This document shows positions 17,329 to 26,266 of a stretch of DNA of 64,000 bases, in pieces. The notes under the pieces were generated by a model. It saw nothing but the letters and a program-made list of their open reading frames with translations, did no database searches and was not told the DNA's origin. Made by a program: the position numbers and the translations under genes. Positions within the stretch are counted from its first letter, which is position 1; every line of letters begins with the position of its first letter. The stretch is from Mesonia ostreae (lineage in GTDB: Bacteria > Bacteroidota > Bacteroidia > Flavobacteriales > Flavobacteriaceae), in NCBI RefSeq assembly GCF_031845265.1, contig NZ_JAVRBG010000013.1, positions 27,379-91,378 on the forward strand. The letters run 5' to 3'.

Positions 17329-18818
17329 TATTTAGCTGTCTTATTCTCTTGATTGGTTTGTTTTAAAAATTCTCTAAGATCTTCATTAGATGTTTTTAAA
17401 TCCGCTTGACGGAGATACATCATATGTCCGCTATGATAGGTTTTAAAATGCATTCTATCTTTTAACTGTCCGCTAGGATCAATTTGACTCATAGAATATT
17501 TAGAATGAAAGTAGGTTGTAGCGCCATCAAAGTAACCCGTTTGAAAAAGAATATGTAGATAAGGATTTTCTGCCATCGCTTTTCGCAAATGCTCTCTGGT
17601 ATTATTTCCGCGGTTATCCCAAGGATGCACAGGTCCAAACATATTGTATTTTAAATCAGTTTTAAAGTTGAGGTGTTCGCGCATATAATAGTTAATTGCG
17701 GGCGTAAAAGAATGCAACCAAGAAGTAAGCTCCGGACTGTAATCTGGTCTGTTTCCAGCTAATTTTCTATCCATTCCTAAATAACGAGAATCTAGTCTAC
17801 CAATGGTATTCCCTGACTTATCTCTAAGCAACTCTTTCCAGAAAACCGATGAAGGAAGGTCTAAATTATGCTGAAGAATCACTTTTTTAGAGATTCCCGT
17901 ATAGGTAGCCATTTGGGTAGCAATATTTTCCTTTTCGGAATTGGGGAGAAGAGAGCCTTTGGCTAGAGCCGGAAGTAACATATCTAACGTATATTCTTCT
18001 ATTTCGGGTAAAATATGTTTTAATTCTTTCTGCTGAAGATTGGGAGATAAAGCTTTATGATACCAAGCTGCTGCCGTGAAATAAGGTAAAAATAGAGATG
18101 AGGATAGGGCGGTGTCTGCATCAAAGCTGAGGTAATCTGCCGGAGAGACTAAAATAACGCCATTAAGATACATCCATTGTTGTTCCTGTAATGCGAGAGC
18201 AAGACCAGAAACTCGGGTTCCGCCGTAGCTTTCTCCAATGAGATATTTCGGCGAAAGCCAGAGATTATTTCTACTTACAAAATTTTCTAACCAAGCCGCT
18301 AAGTATTTAATATCTGCATTGATCCCAAAAAATAAATCTCTGTTGGGCTCTTTGTCATCTATTTTTAAAGTTCTTGAATAGCCTGTATTTACCGGGTTGA
18401 CATATAAAATATCGGCAACATCTAAAATAGAGTGGGGGTTATCTTTTAATCCATAAGGTTGCATAGGATAACCTTCGTCGCTAATATTTAAAATTTTTGG
18501 CCCGGTATAAGCGATATGCATCCAAGCCGAAGCAGATCCTGGGCCGCCATTAAAAGAAATAACTAAAGGTCTGTTGTTTTCTTCTTTCCCCTTCTTTACT
18601 TTTTTCTTGTAAAAAGTATAATGTAAGGTGGCCATAGCTTTATTATCGCTATTCCAAACAGGTTGCATCCCTGTTGTCGCTGTGTATTCTACGCTAGAGC
18701 CACGAATGTTAGCGGTATGTTGGGTAATGATGGTAGTATCAATAGGGATGGTAATTTCTTGTGCGCTAACTGCAAAGGAAAAGACAATGAATAAAAAAGC
18801 TAAGCTTTTAAAATACAT
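17325..18818 (-). CDS. secreted S10 family serine carboxypeptidase
   Basis: This is a peptidase S10 (carboxypeptidase Y-like, alpha/beta hydrolase). A signal peptide spans residues 1-19 (ending SAQ). The oxyanion-hole motif appears as NGGPGSASAWMH near residue 90, the nucleophile elbow as GESYGG near 195, the acid region as FQTGYFDGATTYFHSKY near 430, and the final histidine in KTYHSGHMMYL near 470. All parts of the catalytic triad are therefore present. Length 497 is normal. It should cleave C-terminal residues from peptides in the periplasm or outside. The gene is convergent with the LuxR-type regulator and the two overlap by 4 bases, leaving no room for a separate terminator. Confidence 0.92.
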   Translation of the reverse strand: MYFKSLAFLFIVFSFAVSAQEITIPIDTTIITQHTANIRGSSVEYTATTGMQPVWNSDNKAMATLHYTFYKKKVKKGKEENNRPLVISFNGGPGSASAWMHIAYTGPKILNISDEGYPMQPYGLKDNPHSILDVADILYVNPVNTGYSRTLKIDDKEPNRDLFFGINADIKYLAAWLENFVSRNNLWLSPKYLIGESYGGTRVSGLALALQEQQWMYLNGVILVSPADYLSFDADTALSSSLFLPYFTAAAWYHKALSPNLQQKELKHILPEIEEYTLDMLLPALAKGSLLPNSEKENIATQMATYTGISKKVILQHNLDLPSSVFWKELLRDKSGNTIGRLDSRYLGMDRKLAGNRPDYSPELTSWLHSFTPAINYYMREHLNFKTDLKYNMFGPVHPWDNRGNNTREHLRKAMAENPYLHILFQTGYFDGATTYFHSKYSMSQIDPSGQLKDRMHFKTYHSGHMMYLRQADLKTSNEDLREFLKQTNQENKTAKY

Positions 18819-18955
18819 GATGCAATGGGTTTATAGTTTGAAAACTTTAAAAATAATCAATTTTGAATAGTTAAAAGGATGCAAATTGATATATTATTAA
18901 CGGATGCAAAAAGTACAAGTTATACCTTGCAGGAAAATCAAACCAAAACCGAACT

Positions 18956-19108
18956 ATGTCATTACTAACCATTATCTTAAGTATTTTACTACCACCATTA
19001 GCTGTTTTTCTAAACCACGGATTAGGAACTAAGTTTCTAATCAGCTTACTTTTAACACTTGTGGGATGGCTACCAGGTGTGATTTATGCCTTTTATGTAA
19101 ATAGTTAA
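18956..19108 (+). CDS. YqaE/Pmp3 family small membrane protein
   Basis: This 50-codon gene encodes a protein with the Pmp3/UPF0057 signature: ILLPPLAVFLNHGLGTKFL in the first half and LLLTLVGWLPGVIYAFYV in the second. Two membrane helices (about 4-20 and 27-47) are joined by the short HGLGTK loop. Members of this family are induced by salt, cold or membrane stress and affect membrane potential in yeast and plants. The ATG at 18956 gives the canonical N-terminus. It is followed by a good terminator at 19134-19163, so it is a single-gene transcript. Confidence 0.9.
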   Translation: MSLLTIILSILLPPLAVFLNHGLGTKFLISLLLTLVGWLPGVIYAFYVNS

Positions 19109-19423
19109 TATTAAAATAGGATTTAATCTAAACAATTCCGTTTGTATTCTTACAAACGGAATTTTATCTCTCAGTCATCTGTGTCCTATAAAATAGATTT
19201 AAATATTTTTAAGTCAATTTTAGCAGGTAACAACGGGTTTTTAATTTCAGACATTTGCACGATAGTAACATTCTACAGCGGAATTAAAATGAGTAAATGA
19301 GAAAAATGTCAAATTATATAATATTCAAATGACTAGTAAAACTTCAAAACAAAATCTGTAGCTTGGCTTAATTATAATTATATACTGTACTAAACCATCA
19401 AATACGATTTTAAAAACAAAAAT
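19109..19423. other. 315-base gap holding one terminator
   Basis: Apart from the hairpin at 19134-19163, this stretch shows no coding frame of useful length, RNA gene or repeat. The second half, very AT-rich, should contain the promoter of the small lipoprotein gene. Confidence 0.5.
19134..19163. terminator. terminator of the YqaE/Pmp3 gene
   Basis: Arms AATTCCGTTTGTA and TACAAACGGAATT (13 base pairs, perfect) enclose TTCT; a short T run follows. Confidence 0.8.
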
Positions 19424-19897
19424 ATGAAGATAAAAATTTTATCAATTGTAATTATTTTGATGCTTTCAGGTTGTAGGGATGATAAAAAAGCTGAAAATCA
19501 GATTGATGATAAAACCCAAAGGGTTGAAATTAGCACTAAAAAAAATACAAAAGAAACTTTTAAAAAGATAGATAAGAATATTGTAAAAAAGTTGAATGAT
19601 ACTATTTCTTCAAAAAATCTTAAAACGGAAGAAGAAATTATGAATGCTTATAAGCCAAAGGACTCGTATACAGAAGGAAATTACACTTATACTATTTCAA
19701 AGAATGATCTTGGTAATGATTCTCAAGAAATAATATTAGTTGAAGACGATTTATTAGATGATTCCTTATTGGCTAAGAAAACTATAATGATTGTAAAAAA
19801 AGAAAATTCAATTTTAAAAGTGGTTTCAATAAAAGAGAATTACAAGTGTCGCCAAAACAGAGGTCATCAAGAATGGAGTGCCGAATTATGTAATTAA
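19424..19897 (+). CDS. small lipoprotein of unknown function
   Basis: The 157-residue product has a lipoprotein signal peptide with lipobox LSGC (Cys17), after which comes a highly charged, lysine-rich linker (RDDKKAENQIDDKTQ) and a C-terminal part with two cysteines (YKCRQNRGHQ, AELCN). It should be anchored to a periplasmic membrane face. No domain is recognised. It is unusually lysine- and asparagine-rich and the surrounding DNA is AT-rich. It stands alone, with more than 200 bases on both sides. Confidence 0.7.
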   Translation: MKIKILSIVIILMLSGCRDDKKAENQIDDKTQRVEISTKKNTKETFKKIDKNIVKKLNDTISSKNLKTEEEIMNAYKPKDSYTEGNYTYTISKNDLGNDSQEIILVEDDLLDDSLLAKKTIMIVKKENSILKVVSIKENYKCRQNRGHQEWSAELCN

Positions 19898-20105
19898 AAC
19901 TACATCTTGCAGCATATATTAAATCGATAAACAGAAGTTTGCGGTAAATCTAACGTCTAATATATTACATTATAGGCTTGGATGAAACGTTTGCACAGAT
20001 CTTTTTGAAAGAATCTTGACGTAAAATATTCATTTGTTTTTTTGATTGTAACCTTCTTTAAGTTGACCAAAGCAGGATATTTTTGCTAGTCTAAATGACT
20101 ATTTT

Positions 20106-20657
20106 TCAATCCTCTTTATCTTTTACTTGTTTGATATTCTTCCGAATCTTGTAGATGTTCTTTTTTTGTTCTTCATTATCACTGTTCATATGATCTATAT
20201 AGCTATAAATTTGATTGACAGTAATTTTATTCTTCCTAATTTTATCTCTTAAATCTGCTTTTTCAAACATATCAAAAGCGACTCTTTTTAAGAGAGGCTT
20301 TAATTTTTCTGAAAGAACATCCATATGTTTTTTTAGTACATAACCTGAAGTTCCCGCAAGAATGGTATTTTCTGCCAATTCTTCATCCTCTATAGACCCA
20401 GTGATAAAAATAAAAGGAATGCTTTCATCTATTTCTTTTATGATTTGAAGAATCTCCAAACCTGTGCATGTAGGTAATACATAATCAGAAAGTACTACAT
20501 CTGGAATGTAATCTTGCAACGCTTGTGAAGTGTCTGCTAAATTATCGACTACTTTTAGCTCAAAATTTTCTACAATTTTTTTAAGATGAAGCCTAATCAA
20601 TTCCGCTTCCTCTACAACGCCTTCCACCAATAAGATTCTAAGTTTCGTAGTAATCAT
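20106..20657 (-). CDS. single-domain response regulator (receiver only) with altered acidic pocket
   Basis: Residues 5-125 form a receiver domain: strand RILLVEGVVEEAELI, phospho-acceptor Asp58 in VVLSDYVLPTCTG, conserved Thr/Ser in FIFITGS and Lys in SGYVLKKH. The usual acidic pair after strand 1 (ED or DD) reads Glu12-Gly13, so one of the two Mg2+-binding acids is missing; acids a few residues later (EE) might compensate. The C-terminal 55 residues are helical and charged, with no DNA-binding domain. It lies 124 bases downstream of the CheB-CheR-kinase gene on the same strand and is its likely partner. A minus-7 box of its own, TACCTTTG, lies at 20710-20717. Confidence 0.85.
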   Translation of the reverse strand: MITTKLRILLVEGVVEEAELIRLHLKKIVENFELKVVDNLADTSQALQDYIPDVVLSDYVLPTCTGLEILQIIKEIDESIPFIFITGSIEDEELAENTILAGTSGYVLKKHMDVLSEKLKPLLKRVAFDMFEKADLRDKIRKNKITVNQIYSYIDHMNSDNEEQKKNIYKIRKNIKQVKDKED

Positions 20658-20709
20658 AAATTAAATCGTGTTAAACATATCATCCTTTAAAAAACACTAG
20701 TATTTTAAA

Positions 20710-20717
20710 CAAAGGTA
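20710..20717 (-). promoter_or_regulatory. minus-7 promoter box of the receiver-only regulator gene
   Basis: The complement reads TACCTTTG, an exact TAnnTTTG match, 53 bases before the start codon. It suggests that the regulator can be expressed separately from the kinase upstream. Confidence 0.35.
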
Positions 20718-20781
20718 GCAAAGAAAGTCTTTTCTTACGCTATAATTTTTTTTGTGCACTTATTGCCAGAGGAAAAGTATC

Positions 20782-23700
20782 TTACTTCGACTTTAATTTA
20801 AAGTAAAATGTACTTCCTACACCTACTTGAGATTCTACCCAAAGACTTCCTTTATGTAAAGCAACAATCTTTTCTACGTGTGCTAAACCTACTCCAGTTC
20901 CTTCATATTTCTCTTTTGTAGGAACTCGGTTAAAAATAGTAAAAATGTTTTTTTGATCTTCTTTTGAAATTCCTATTCCATTATCCATAATAGAAAAGAT
21001 GTAATAATTGTCTTGCTTAAAAGCTGAAATTCTAATTTCTGGTTCTTTGTCTTTTGCTTTGTATTTAAGAGAGTTGCTTATTAAATTCTGAAATAATAAC
21101 CGCAGTTCTACTTCGTAGCCTTTGATTTTTGGAAGGTTTCCAGCATAAATTTTAGCTTTGGTATCTTTAATTCTTTTGCCCAAATCGTATTTAACAATTT
21201 CTACAATTTCTTGGGTGTCTACCAGTTGTTTTTTAGTGCCTCTTCCAATTCTAGAATGTTCTAGTAAGGCTTTAATTTGTTGCGAAAGTCTATCTGATGC
21301 TTGATCAATATAAGAGATGTATTCTCTACCTTTTTCATCTAATCTATCTCCGTAAATTTTACCTAAAATATCACTCCCAAATTTGATGGTAGCCAATGGT
21401 TCTTGTAAATCATGAGAACAGATAGAGACAAATTGTTCTAAATCTTTATTAGCACGCTCTAAATCTGCTTTTTGTTTGCTTAAACTCAGTTGAGCCTCCT
21501 TTAATTCAGAAACATCTACACAGGTAAAACGATTGCTAATACCGTTTCCATGTTCATCCAGCTCCACGGTAGAACTCATCATAATAGGTATAATATGCCC
21601 ATCTTTGGTGAGCATTTCTAACTCTACATTCTTTAATTCTCCTTTTTCCTGAAAAACTTTACCAAGTTTTAATGCTTTTAATTGCGCCTCGTCTTCATAA
21701 AGATCGAACATATTAGAGCCTATAATCTCTTCTTTCGATTCATAGCCTAATCTTTCTATAGCTTCTAGATTACATTGAACAATTTTTGAAGTTTTGGGAT
21801 CTACACTAAAATGCATTACGGGATCTTCTTCGTAAAAAGATTTAAATCTTTTTTCGCTCGCCACCAACTTATCTTTAGCGTCTTGTAGCGATTCAATGTC
21901 TACAAACGTAATTACAATACCTTCTGCTATGTCGTGAGAGTTGATAAATGCAGAAATTCGTTGCAAGTAGTTTTTACCTTCTCTAGAGACAATATTTCTC
22001 TGCAAGGTTTTCCCAGTCTTAAGTACTTTTTTACATCGGTTAATTAGGGTATTTCTTCTATGAACCCCAAAACTATTGGTGAAATTATCAATGGGTCTTC
22101 CTACATCAGAAGCGATAAGACTAAAATGCTTCTGAATTGCTGGCGTAAATTTCCGTATTCTTAGACCTTTATCAAGAAATATCGTACCTATTTCGGTGCT
22201 CTCTAAAAGATTATTCATATCCGCGTTCAGCTCGGCTAAATCTTCCATTTTTTGAACATTCTCTGCGTTAACGGTATTTATCTCTTCGTTAACACTTTGT
22301 AGCTCTTCGTTGGTACTTTGCAACTCTTCGTTAGAAGCTAAAAGTTCTTCATTCGCCGCTTGTAACTCTTCATTACTTGTTTCAATCTCTTCAAGCGAAG
22401 TTTTTAATTCTTCTTTTGTTTTGCTTAACTCTTGTTCTAATTCTTGAATGTAATCCTTATGTCTACTAGTGGTAGTAAGAGTAAACGCTTTATCAAATTT
22501 AGAATAATCTACCTTTCTCTCTATGAGCGTGACAGTAAAGTGAAGCTCTGTATCGATATCGTTTTCACGGAAGGGTTTTACAAAAATGTTCAGCGCTTTT
22601 TTCTCTTCATTTTCCCTGTAAAAAGCATTCTTATAAACAACCTCTTGATTGGTTTTTGCAGCTTTGCGTACACTAGATAAAATGATAGGTTTTAACTCCT
22701 CCCCAAGCATATCTAACAAATTGATTGAAAAACCTTGCGTTGGCAGGTTAGCATATTTTCTAAACTCGCCAATGGCTTTTAATATATTGTAATCTGCATC
22801 TATGAAAACACTTGCGCTCCCAAAATGATCTAACACAGTTTGGTTGAAGTTCTCTAAAAACCTTCTTCTTCTGGTATTCATTTTAGTTGGTCTTTCTTGA
22901 ATTCGTTGTCGTTTTAAAGGATGTAATTGATTGGTTGAAGTTTTTAGAGTCTCTGTTTTTAATCTTCGTACAGGAGATATATTTCTAAATATTTTCCACT
23001 TTCTATTAATTGCATCAAAATTTTCTCGATGAGTTTGAATACTTTCGCTGGTTCCTAATACTAAAACTCCATCTTCTTCAAGTGCGTAATGAAGAACATT
23101 TAAAGCTTTTTTCTGAATACTTGGCTGAAAATAAATCAGTAAGTTTCTGCATAAAACCATGTTCATATTACTAAAAGGCGGATTCTTAATAATATTGTGT
23201 TTAGAGAAAACTACCATTTTTCGAAGCTTCTCTATCACTTGATACCCACCAGAAATACTGGAAAAATACTTTTGAAGTAAGAACGGTTCTATATCGCCAA
23301 CAATACTTTCACTGTAAATAGCATTACTTCCTATATTAAGATGATCTTCTGCAATATCTGTAGCGAATATTTTAACCTCGATATTCTTCTCTTGGCTTTC
23401 TAATTCTTCTTGTATAAGTATAGCTAGGGTATAAGCCTCTTCTCCTGTGCTACAAGCTACATCCCAAATCTTTAAGGTTTCTCCTTCTGCAATTTTTGCA
23501 ACTAAATCTGGTATAACTTGCGTTTTTAATACTTCCCACACCTCTGTATCTCTAAAGAATTTGGTCACCCCAATCAAAAACTCTCTTGCCAGAGCGTTAA
23601 TTTCTTTCTCATCAGATTGTAAGAGAGTGAAATAGTCATCAAAAGACTTGCATTTACACACATGAATTCTACGAAGTAATCTTCTAGACAGCGTAGAATA

Positions 23701-24408
23701 TTTGTATTCCGTAAAGTCTAAACCCACCTTTTGATCTACTAATTGTAAAATACTAGACATGATGGCTTTATTGTAACTTACCGCTGTGTCTTTACTTAAG
23801 AATAGAGATTGAGAAGCTTTAATAAAACTTTTAATCTCGTCCCCCATATCTTCCACAGGTAAAATATAATCTACTAAACCGGTTCTAATAGCACTTTTTG
23901 GCATTCCATCAAACTTGGCTTGCGTAGGTTCTTGTACTATTACCACTCCATTATTTTCTTTTATGGCCTTTATACCATTTGTACCATCACTACCAGTGCC
24001 ACTTAAGATGACGGCAATAGCCTTCTCTTTTTTATAAGGAGCTAAGGATTCTAGAAAAATGTCTATAAGTAAATTTAATTTTTGATTTTTAGGCTTTTCT
24101 AAAAGACGTAATCTACCCTCTTCTAAAATTAAATTGTTTGTGGGTGGAATTAAATAAATATGACCAGGTAGGATTTCGCAATTATCTTCAATTTTCTTGA
24201 TTTTTAGCGAAGTAGATTTCGCAAGAAGCTCTGCCATCATACTTTTGTAATCTGGCGATAAATGCTGAATAACAATATAGCTATTGCGACTGTTTTTAGG
24301 CAAATTATTAAAAAACAATTTTAAAGCCTCTAAACCGCCCGCACTTGCGCCAATAGCAATAATGTATGGATCTATAGACACTCTTTTTGTAACACTATTT
24401 TGGGCCAT
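20782..24408 (-). CDS. CheB-CheR-PAS hybrid sensor histidine kinase
   Basis: The 1208-residue chain joins a chemotaxis methylesterase and methyltransferase to a sensor kinase. CheB (about 12-200) keeps its triad: Ser22 in GASAGG, His49 in VIQHLSPD, Asp141 in GTGSDG. CheR (about 215-480) shows the SAM-binding segment VACSTGEEAYTLAI and LCRNLLIYF. A long coiled coil of NEELQ repeats (about 665-750) leads to two PAS domains (about 755-860 and 875-980). The HisKA domain has His999 in SHDLQEPLATI, and the ATPase has NLISNSLKY, DNGIGIS and GTGVGLAHVEKIV. No membrane helix is present. There is no CheA, CheW or receptor gene nearby, so classical chemotaxis is not implied; such fusions are common in non-flagellated bacteria. 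The receiver gene downstream is its probable output. Confidence 0.92.
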   Translation of the reverse strand: MAQNSVTKRVSIDPYIIAIGASAGGLEALKLFFNNLPKNSRNSYIVIQHLSPDYKSMMAELLAKSTSLKIKKIEDNCEILPGHIYLIPPTNNLILEEGRLRLLEKPKNQKLNLLIDIFLESLAPYKKEKAIAVILSGTGSDGTNGIKAIKENNGVVIVQEPTQAKFDGMPKSAIRTGLVDYILPVEDMGDEIKSFIKASQSLFLSKDTAVSYNKAIMSSILQLVDQKVGLDFTEYKYSTLSRRLLRRIHVCKCKSFDDYFTLLQSDEKEINALAREFLIGVTKFFRDTEVWEVLKTQVIPDLVAKIAEGETLKIWDVACSTGEEAYTLAILIQEELESQEKNIEVKIFATDIAEDHLNIGSNAIYSESIVGDIEPFLLQKYFSSISGGYQVIEKLRKMVVFSKHNIIKNPPFSNMNMVLCRNLLIYFQPSIQKKALNVLHYALEEDGVLVLGTSESIQTHRENFDAINRKWKIFRNISPVRRLKTETLKTSTNQLHPLKRQRIQERPTKMNTRRRRFLENFNQTVLDHFGSASVFIDADYNILKAIGEFRKYANLPTQGFSINLLDMLGEELKPIILSSVRKAAKTNQEVVYKNAFYRENEEKKALNIFVKPFRENDIDTELHFTVTLIERKVDYSKFDKAFTLTTTSRHKDYIQELEQELSKTKEELKTSLEEIETSNEELQAANEELLASNEELQSTNEELQSVNEEINTVNAENVQKMEDLAELNADMNNLLESTEIGTIFLDKGLRIRKFTPAIQKHFSLIASDVGRPIDNFTNSFGVHRRNTLINRCKKVLKTGKTLQRNIVSREGKNYLQRISAFINSHDIAEGIVITFVDIESLQDAKDKLVASEKRFKSFYEEDPVMHFSVDPKTSKIVQCNLEAIERLGYESKEEIIGSNMFDLYEDEAQLKALKLGKVFQEKGELKNVELEMLTKDGHIIPIMMSSTVELDEHGNGISNRFTCVDVSELKEAQLSLSKQKADLERANKDLEQFVSICSHDLQEPLATIKFGSDILGKIYGDRLDEKGREYISYIDQASDRLSQQIKALLEHSRIGRGTKKQLVDTQEIVEIVKYDLGKRIKDTKAKIYAGNLPKIKGYEVELRLLFQNLISNSLKYKAKDKEPEIRISAFKQDNYYIFSIMDNGIGISKEDQKNIFTIFNRVPTKEKYEGTGVGLAHVEKIVALHKGSLWVESQVGVGSTFYFKLKSK

Positions 24409-24537
24409 TTTAAAAGCAAGATTGAGAGAAAAGTAGTAAAAATACTGAATTTTATAATATAATAATAATAGAAAAACGTATTAAACTAACACATAAGCTT
24501 TGCTATCTTTAAGTCATCTATTTTTTGTAAACAATTT

Positions 24538-24813
24538 CTATTCGGGAATATAGGTTTCCACCAATTTAATATACTCTTTTTTAGCTTGGTCTGGAGTTAA
24601 ATTTTTTACTTGAAAAATAGCGTTCATTTTAAAAGCCGAAATAAGTTGCTCATCATCTGAATTGGCAACATTATATAAGGTAGAGTCATTGGTGGCTCTT
24701 TTATAAAAAGCGTAAAAATGAAGCATTAAATCGGGGGGGAACCTCAATTTAGTATGGGTAGCTTTTTCATATGCTTCTTGAAACTCTTTCTCTAGGAGTG
24801 CTTTCTTATCCAT
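24538..24813 (-). CDS. acyl-CoA-binding protein (ACBP fold), diverged
   Basis: The 91-residue protein matches the four-helix acyl-CoA-binding family. The helix-2 signature appears as LMLHFYAFYKRATN (compare YxxYKQATxG), and the last helix as AKKEYIKLVETY. The usual helix-3 tryptophans (KWDAW) are replaced (AFKMNAIFQ), so ligand affinity may differ. The family binds long-chain acyl-CoA and carries it between enzymes. The ATG lies 3 bases after the stop of psd, placing it last in a group with cdsA and psd, which fits a role in phospholipid synthesis. ACBP is better known from eukaryotes. Confidence 0.85.
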   Translation of the reverse strand: MDKKALLEKEFQEAYEKATHTKLRFPPDLMLHFYAFYKRATNDSTLYNVANSDDEQLISAFKMNAIFQVKNLTPDQAKKEYIKLVETYIPE

Positions 24814-24816
24814 ACT

Positions 24817-25467
24817 TTATTTTTTCGCGATAATGCTTACTCCTCCTTTTACTTTTTGATTTAATTTTACGTTGAGCTTTGTGTTTAGAGGAAGATACAA
24901 ATCTACACGAGAACCAAACTTGATGAATCCACTATCCTCTCCTTGAATTGCTTTATCATTTACTTTGGCATAATTTACAATACGTTTTGCCAAAGCTCCT
25001 GCTACTTGTCTATATAAAACTTCTCCAAACATTTTGTTTTTTACTACGACAGTAGTTCGCTCATTTTCCTCGCTAGATTTAGGATGCCAGGCAACTAGAT
25101 ATTTGCCTTCGTGATATTTGCTATAGGTAACCAAACCGTTTACCGGATATCTGGTTACGTGCACATTAATAGGAGACATAAATACTGAAACTTGTAATCT
25201 TTTTTCATTAAAGTATTCTTTTTCAAAAACTTCTTCAATTACAACCACCTTTCCATCTACGGGAGAGACAATACTAGAATCACTCACTAGCGTTTTTCTC
25301 TTCGGATTTCTAAAAAACTGCACGATGAGCAAGAAGGAAATAGCTGAAACTATTAAAATCGCGCTTTGTAGCCATAGAGGAGTAATAAAGTTATAGCTTA
25401 AAGTATTGATAACGATAAAAGCTAACAATGAAAATCCTAATATTTTATAACCTTCTTTATGAAACAT
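24817..25467 (-). CDS. psd: phosphatidylserine decarboxylase
   Basis: The enzyme turns phosphatidylserine into phosphatidylethanolamine, the main Bacteroidota phospholipid. At 216 residues it is the short form. Two membrane helices cover residues 10-50; the PSD domain starts at IVSPVDGKVV. The block SVFMSPINVHVTRYPVNG is diagnostic. The self-cleavage site that creates the pyruvoyl group is the Gly-Ser of KFGSRVDLYLP near residue 187. It lies 3 bases downstream of cdsA, the enzyme two steps earlier in the pathway, and 3 bases upstream of the acyl-CoA-binding protein gene. Confidence 0.95.
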   Translation of the reverse strand: MFHKEGYKILGFSLLAFIVINTLSYNFITPLWLQSAILIVSAISFLLIVQFFRNPKRKTLVSDSSIVSPVDGKVVVIEEVFEKEYFNEKRLQVSVFMSPINVHVTRYPVNGLVTYSKYHEGKYLVAWHPKSSEENERTTVVVKNKMFGEVLYRQVAGALAKRIVNYAKVNDKAIQGEDSGFIKFGSRVDLYLPLNTKLNVKLNQKVKGGVSIIAKK

Positions 25468-25470
25468 AAT

Positions 25471-26265
25471 TTATATAAAAAGTAAATAAGTATAAACAAA
25501 AGTACTCGCAAACAACACGCTATCCAAACGATCCAACAAACCACCATGTCCTGGCATAATTGAGCCGCTATCCTTAACCTTTGCCTGTCTTTTAAGTCTT
25601 GATTGTATTAAGTCACCGTAAGTTCCAAAGATGCTTACCAAAATGCTAAGAACAATCCATTCTCCGTAGGTAAAAATAGGAATATAAAGTGAAATTACAT
25701 AACCCGCTACAATACTAAAAAATAAACCTCCCAAAAAGCCCTCTATAGTTTTATTGGGAGATACCCTTTCAAAAAGCTTATTTCTACCAAAATTTTTTCC
25801 TACTAAATAAGCAAACGTATCATTAACCCAAATAAGAACAAAGATAGCAATGAGTAAGTTTGGTTGGTATGTACCATCTTTATCAAACGGAATCAAACTT
25901 ATAAATATAAATGAAGCAATGAGATAAAAAATAACTACAATATATTTCTTTTCTTGAAAAAGAGGAATTTTTCTGACAATAATAAGATCTCTTAGCAACA
26001 AGATTTTTACTAGCAAGGTAAGTACTAAAAGAATATTTAATACGTAAATATTAAACTGAAATATGCTGAAAAAGGCAAAAAAGATAATTAGTAACGCGTA
26101 AGAAAGATAACTATTTAATTTAAGAAGTTTTTGAAGTTCATGAACGCAAATAAGTCCAAAGATTAGAAACAAACCCCAAAAGGTAAATTTAGAGACGAGA
26201 ACGGCCGCGATTAATATAACAATATATAGGGCTCCAGATAAAGTCCTCGTTAAGGTTTCTTTCAT
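25471..26265 (-). CDS. cdsA: phosphatidate cytidylyltransferase
   Basis: CdsA makes CDP-diacylglycerol from phosphatidate and CTP. The protein has about seven membrane helices and the C-terminal family signature: SPNKTIEGFLGG near residue 170, GDLIQSRLKRQAKVKDSG near 215, and PGHGGLLDRLDS near 240, which includes the metal-binding aspartates. Length 264 is normal. It is one base downstream of the LUD-domain gene and 3 bases upstream of psd, so the four genes from the LUD gene to the acyl-CoA-binding gene form a tight operon. Confidence 0.95.
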   Translation of the reverse strand: MKETLTRTLSGALYIVILIAAVLVSKFTFWGLFLIFGLICVHELQKLLKLNSYLSYALLIIFFAFFSIFQFNIYVLNILLVLTLLVKILLLRDLIIVRKIPLFQEKKYIVVIFYLIASFIFISLIPFDKDGTYQPNLLIAIFVLIWVNDTFAYLVGKNFGRNKLFERVSPNKTIEGFLGGLFFSIVAGYVISLYIPIFTYGEWIVLSILVSIFGTYGDLIQSRLKRQAKVKDSGSIMPGHGGLLDRLDSVLFASTFVYTYLLFI

Positions 26266-26266
26266 A

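Noticed and set aside
20782..24408. A chemotaxis operon
   Set aside because: CheB and CheR domains are fused to a histidine kinase; there is no receptor, CheA, CheW or flagellar gene in the window.
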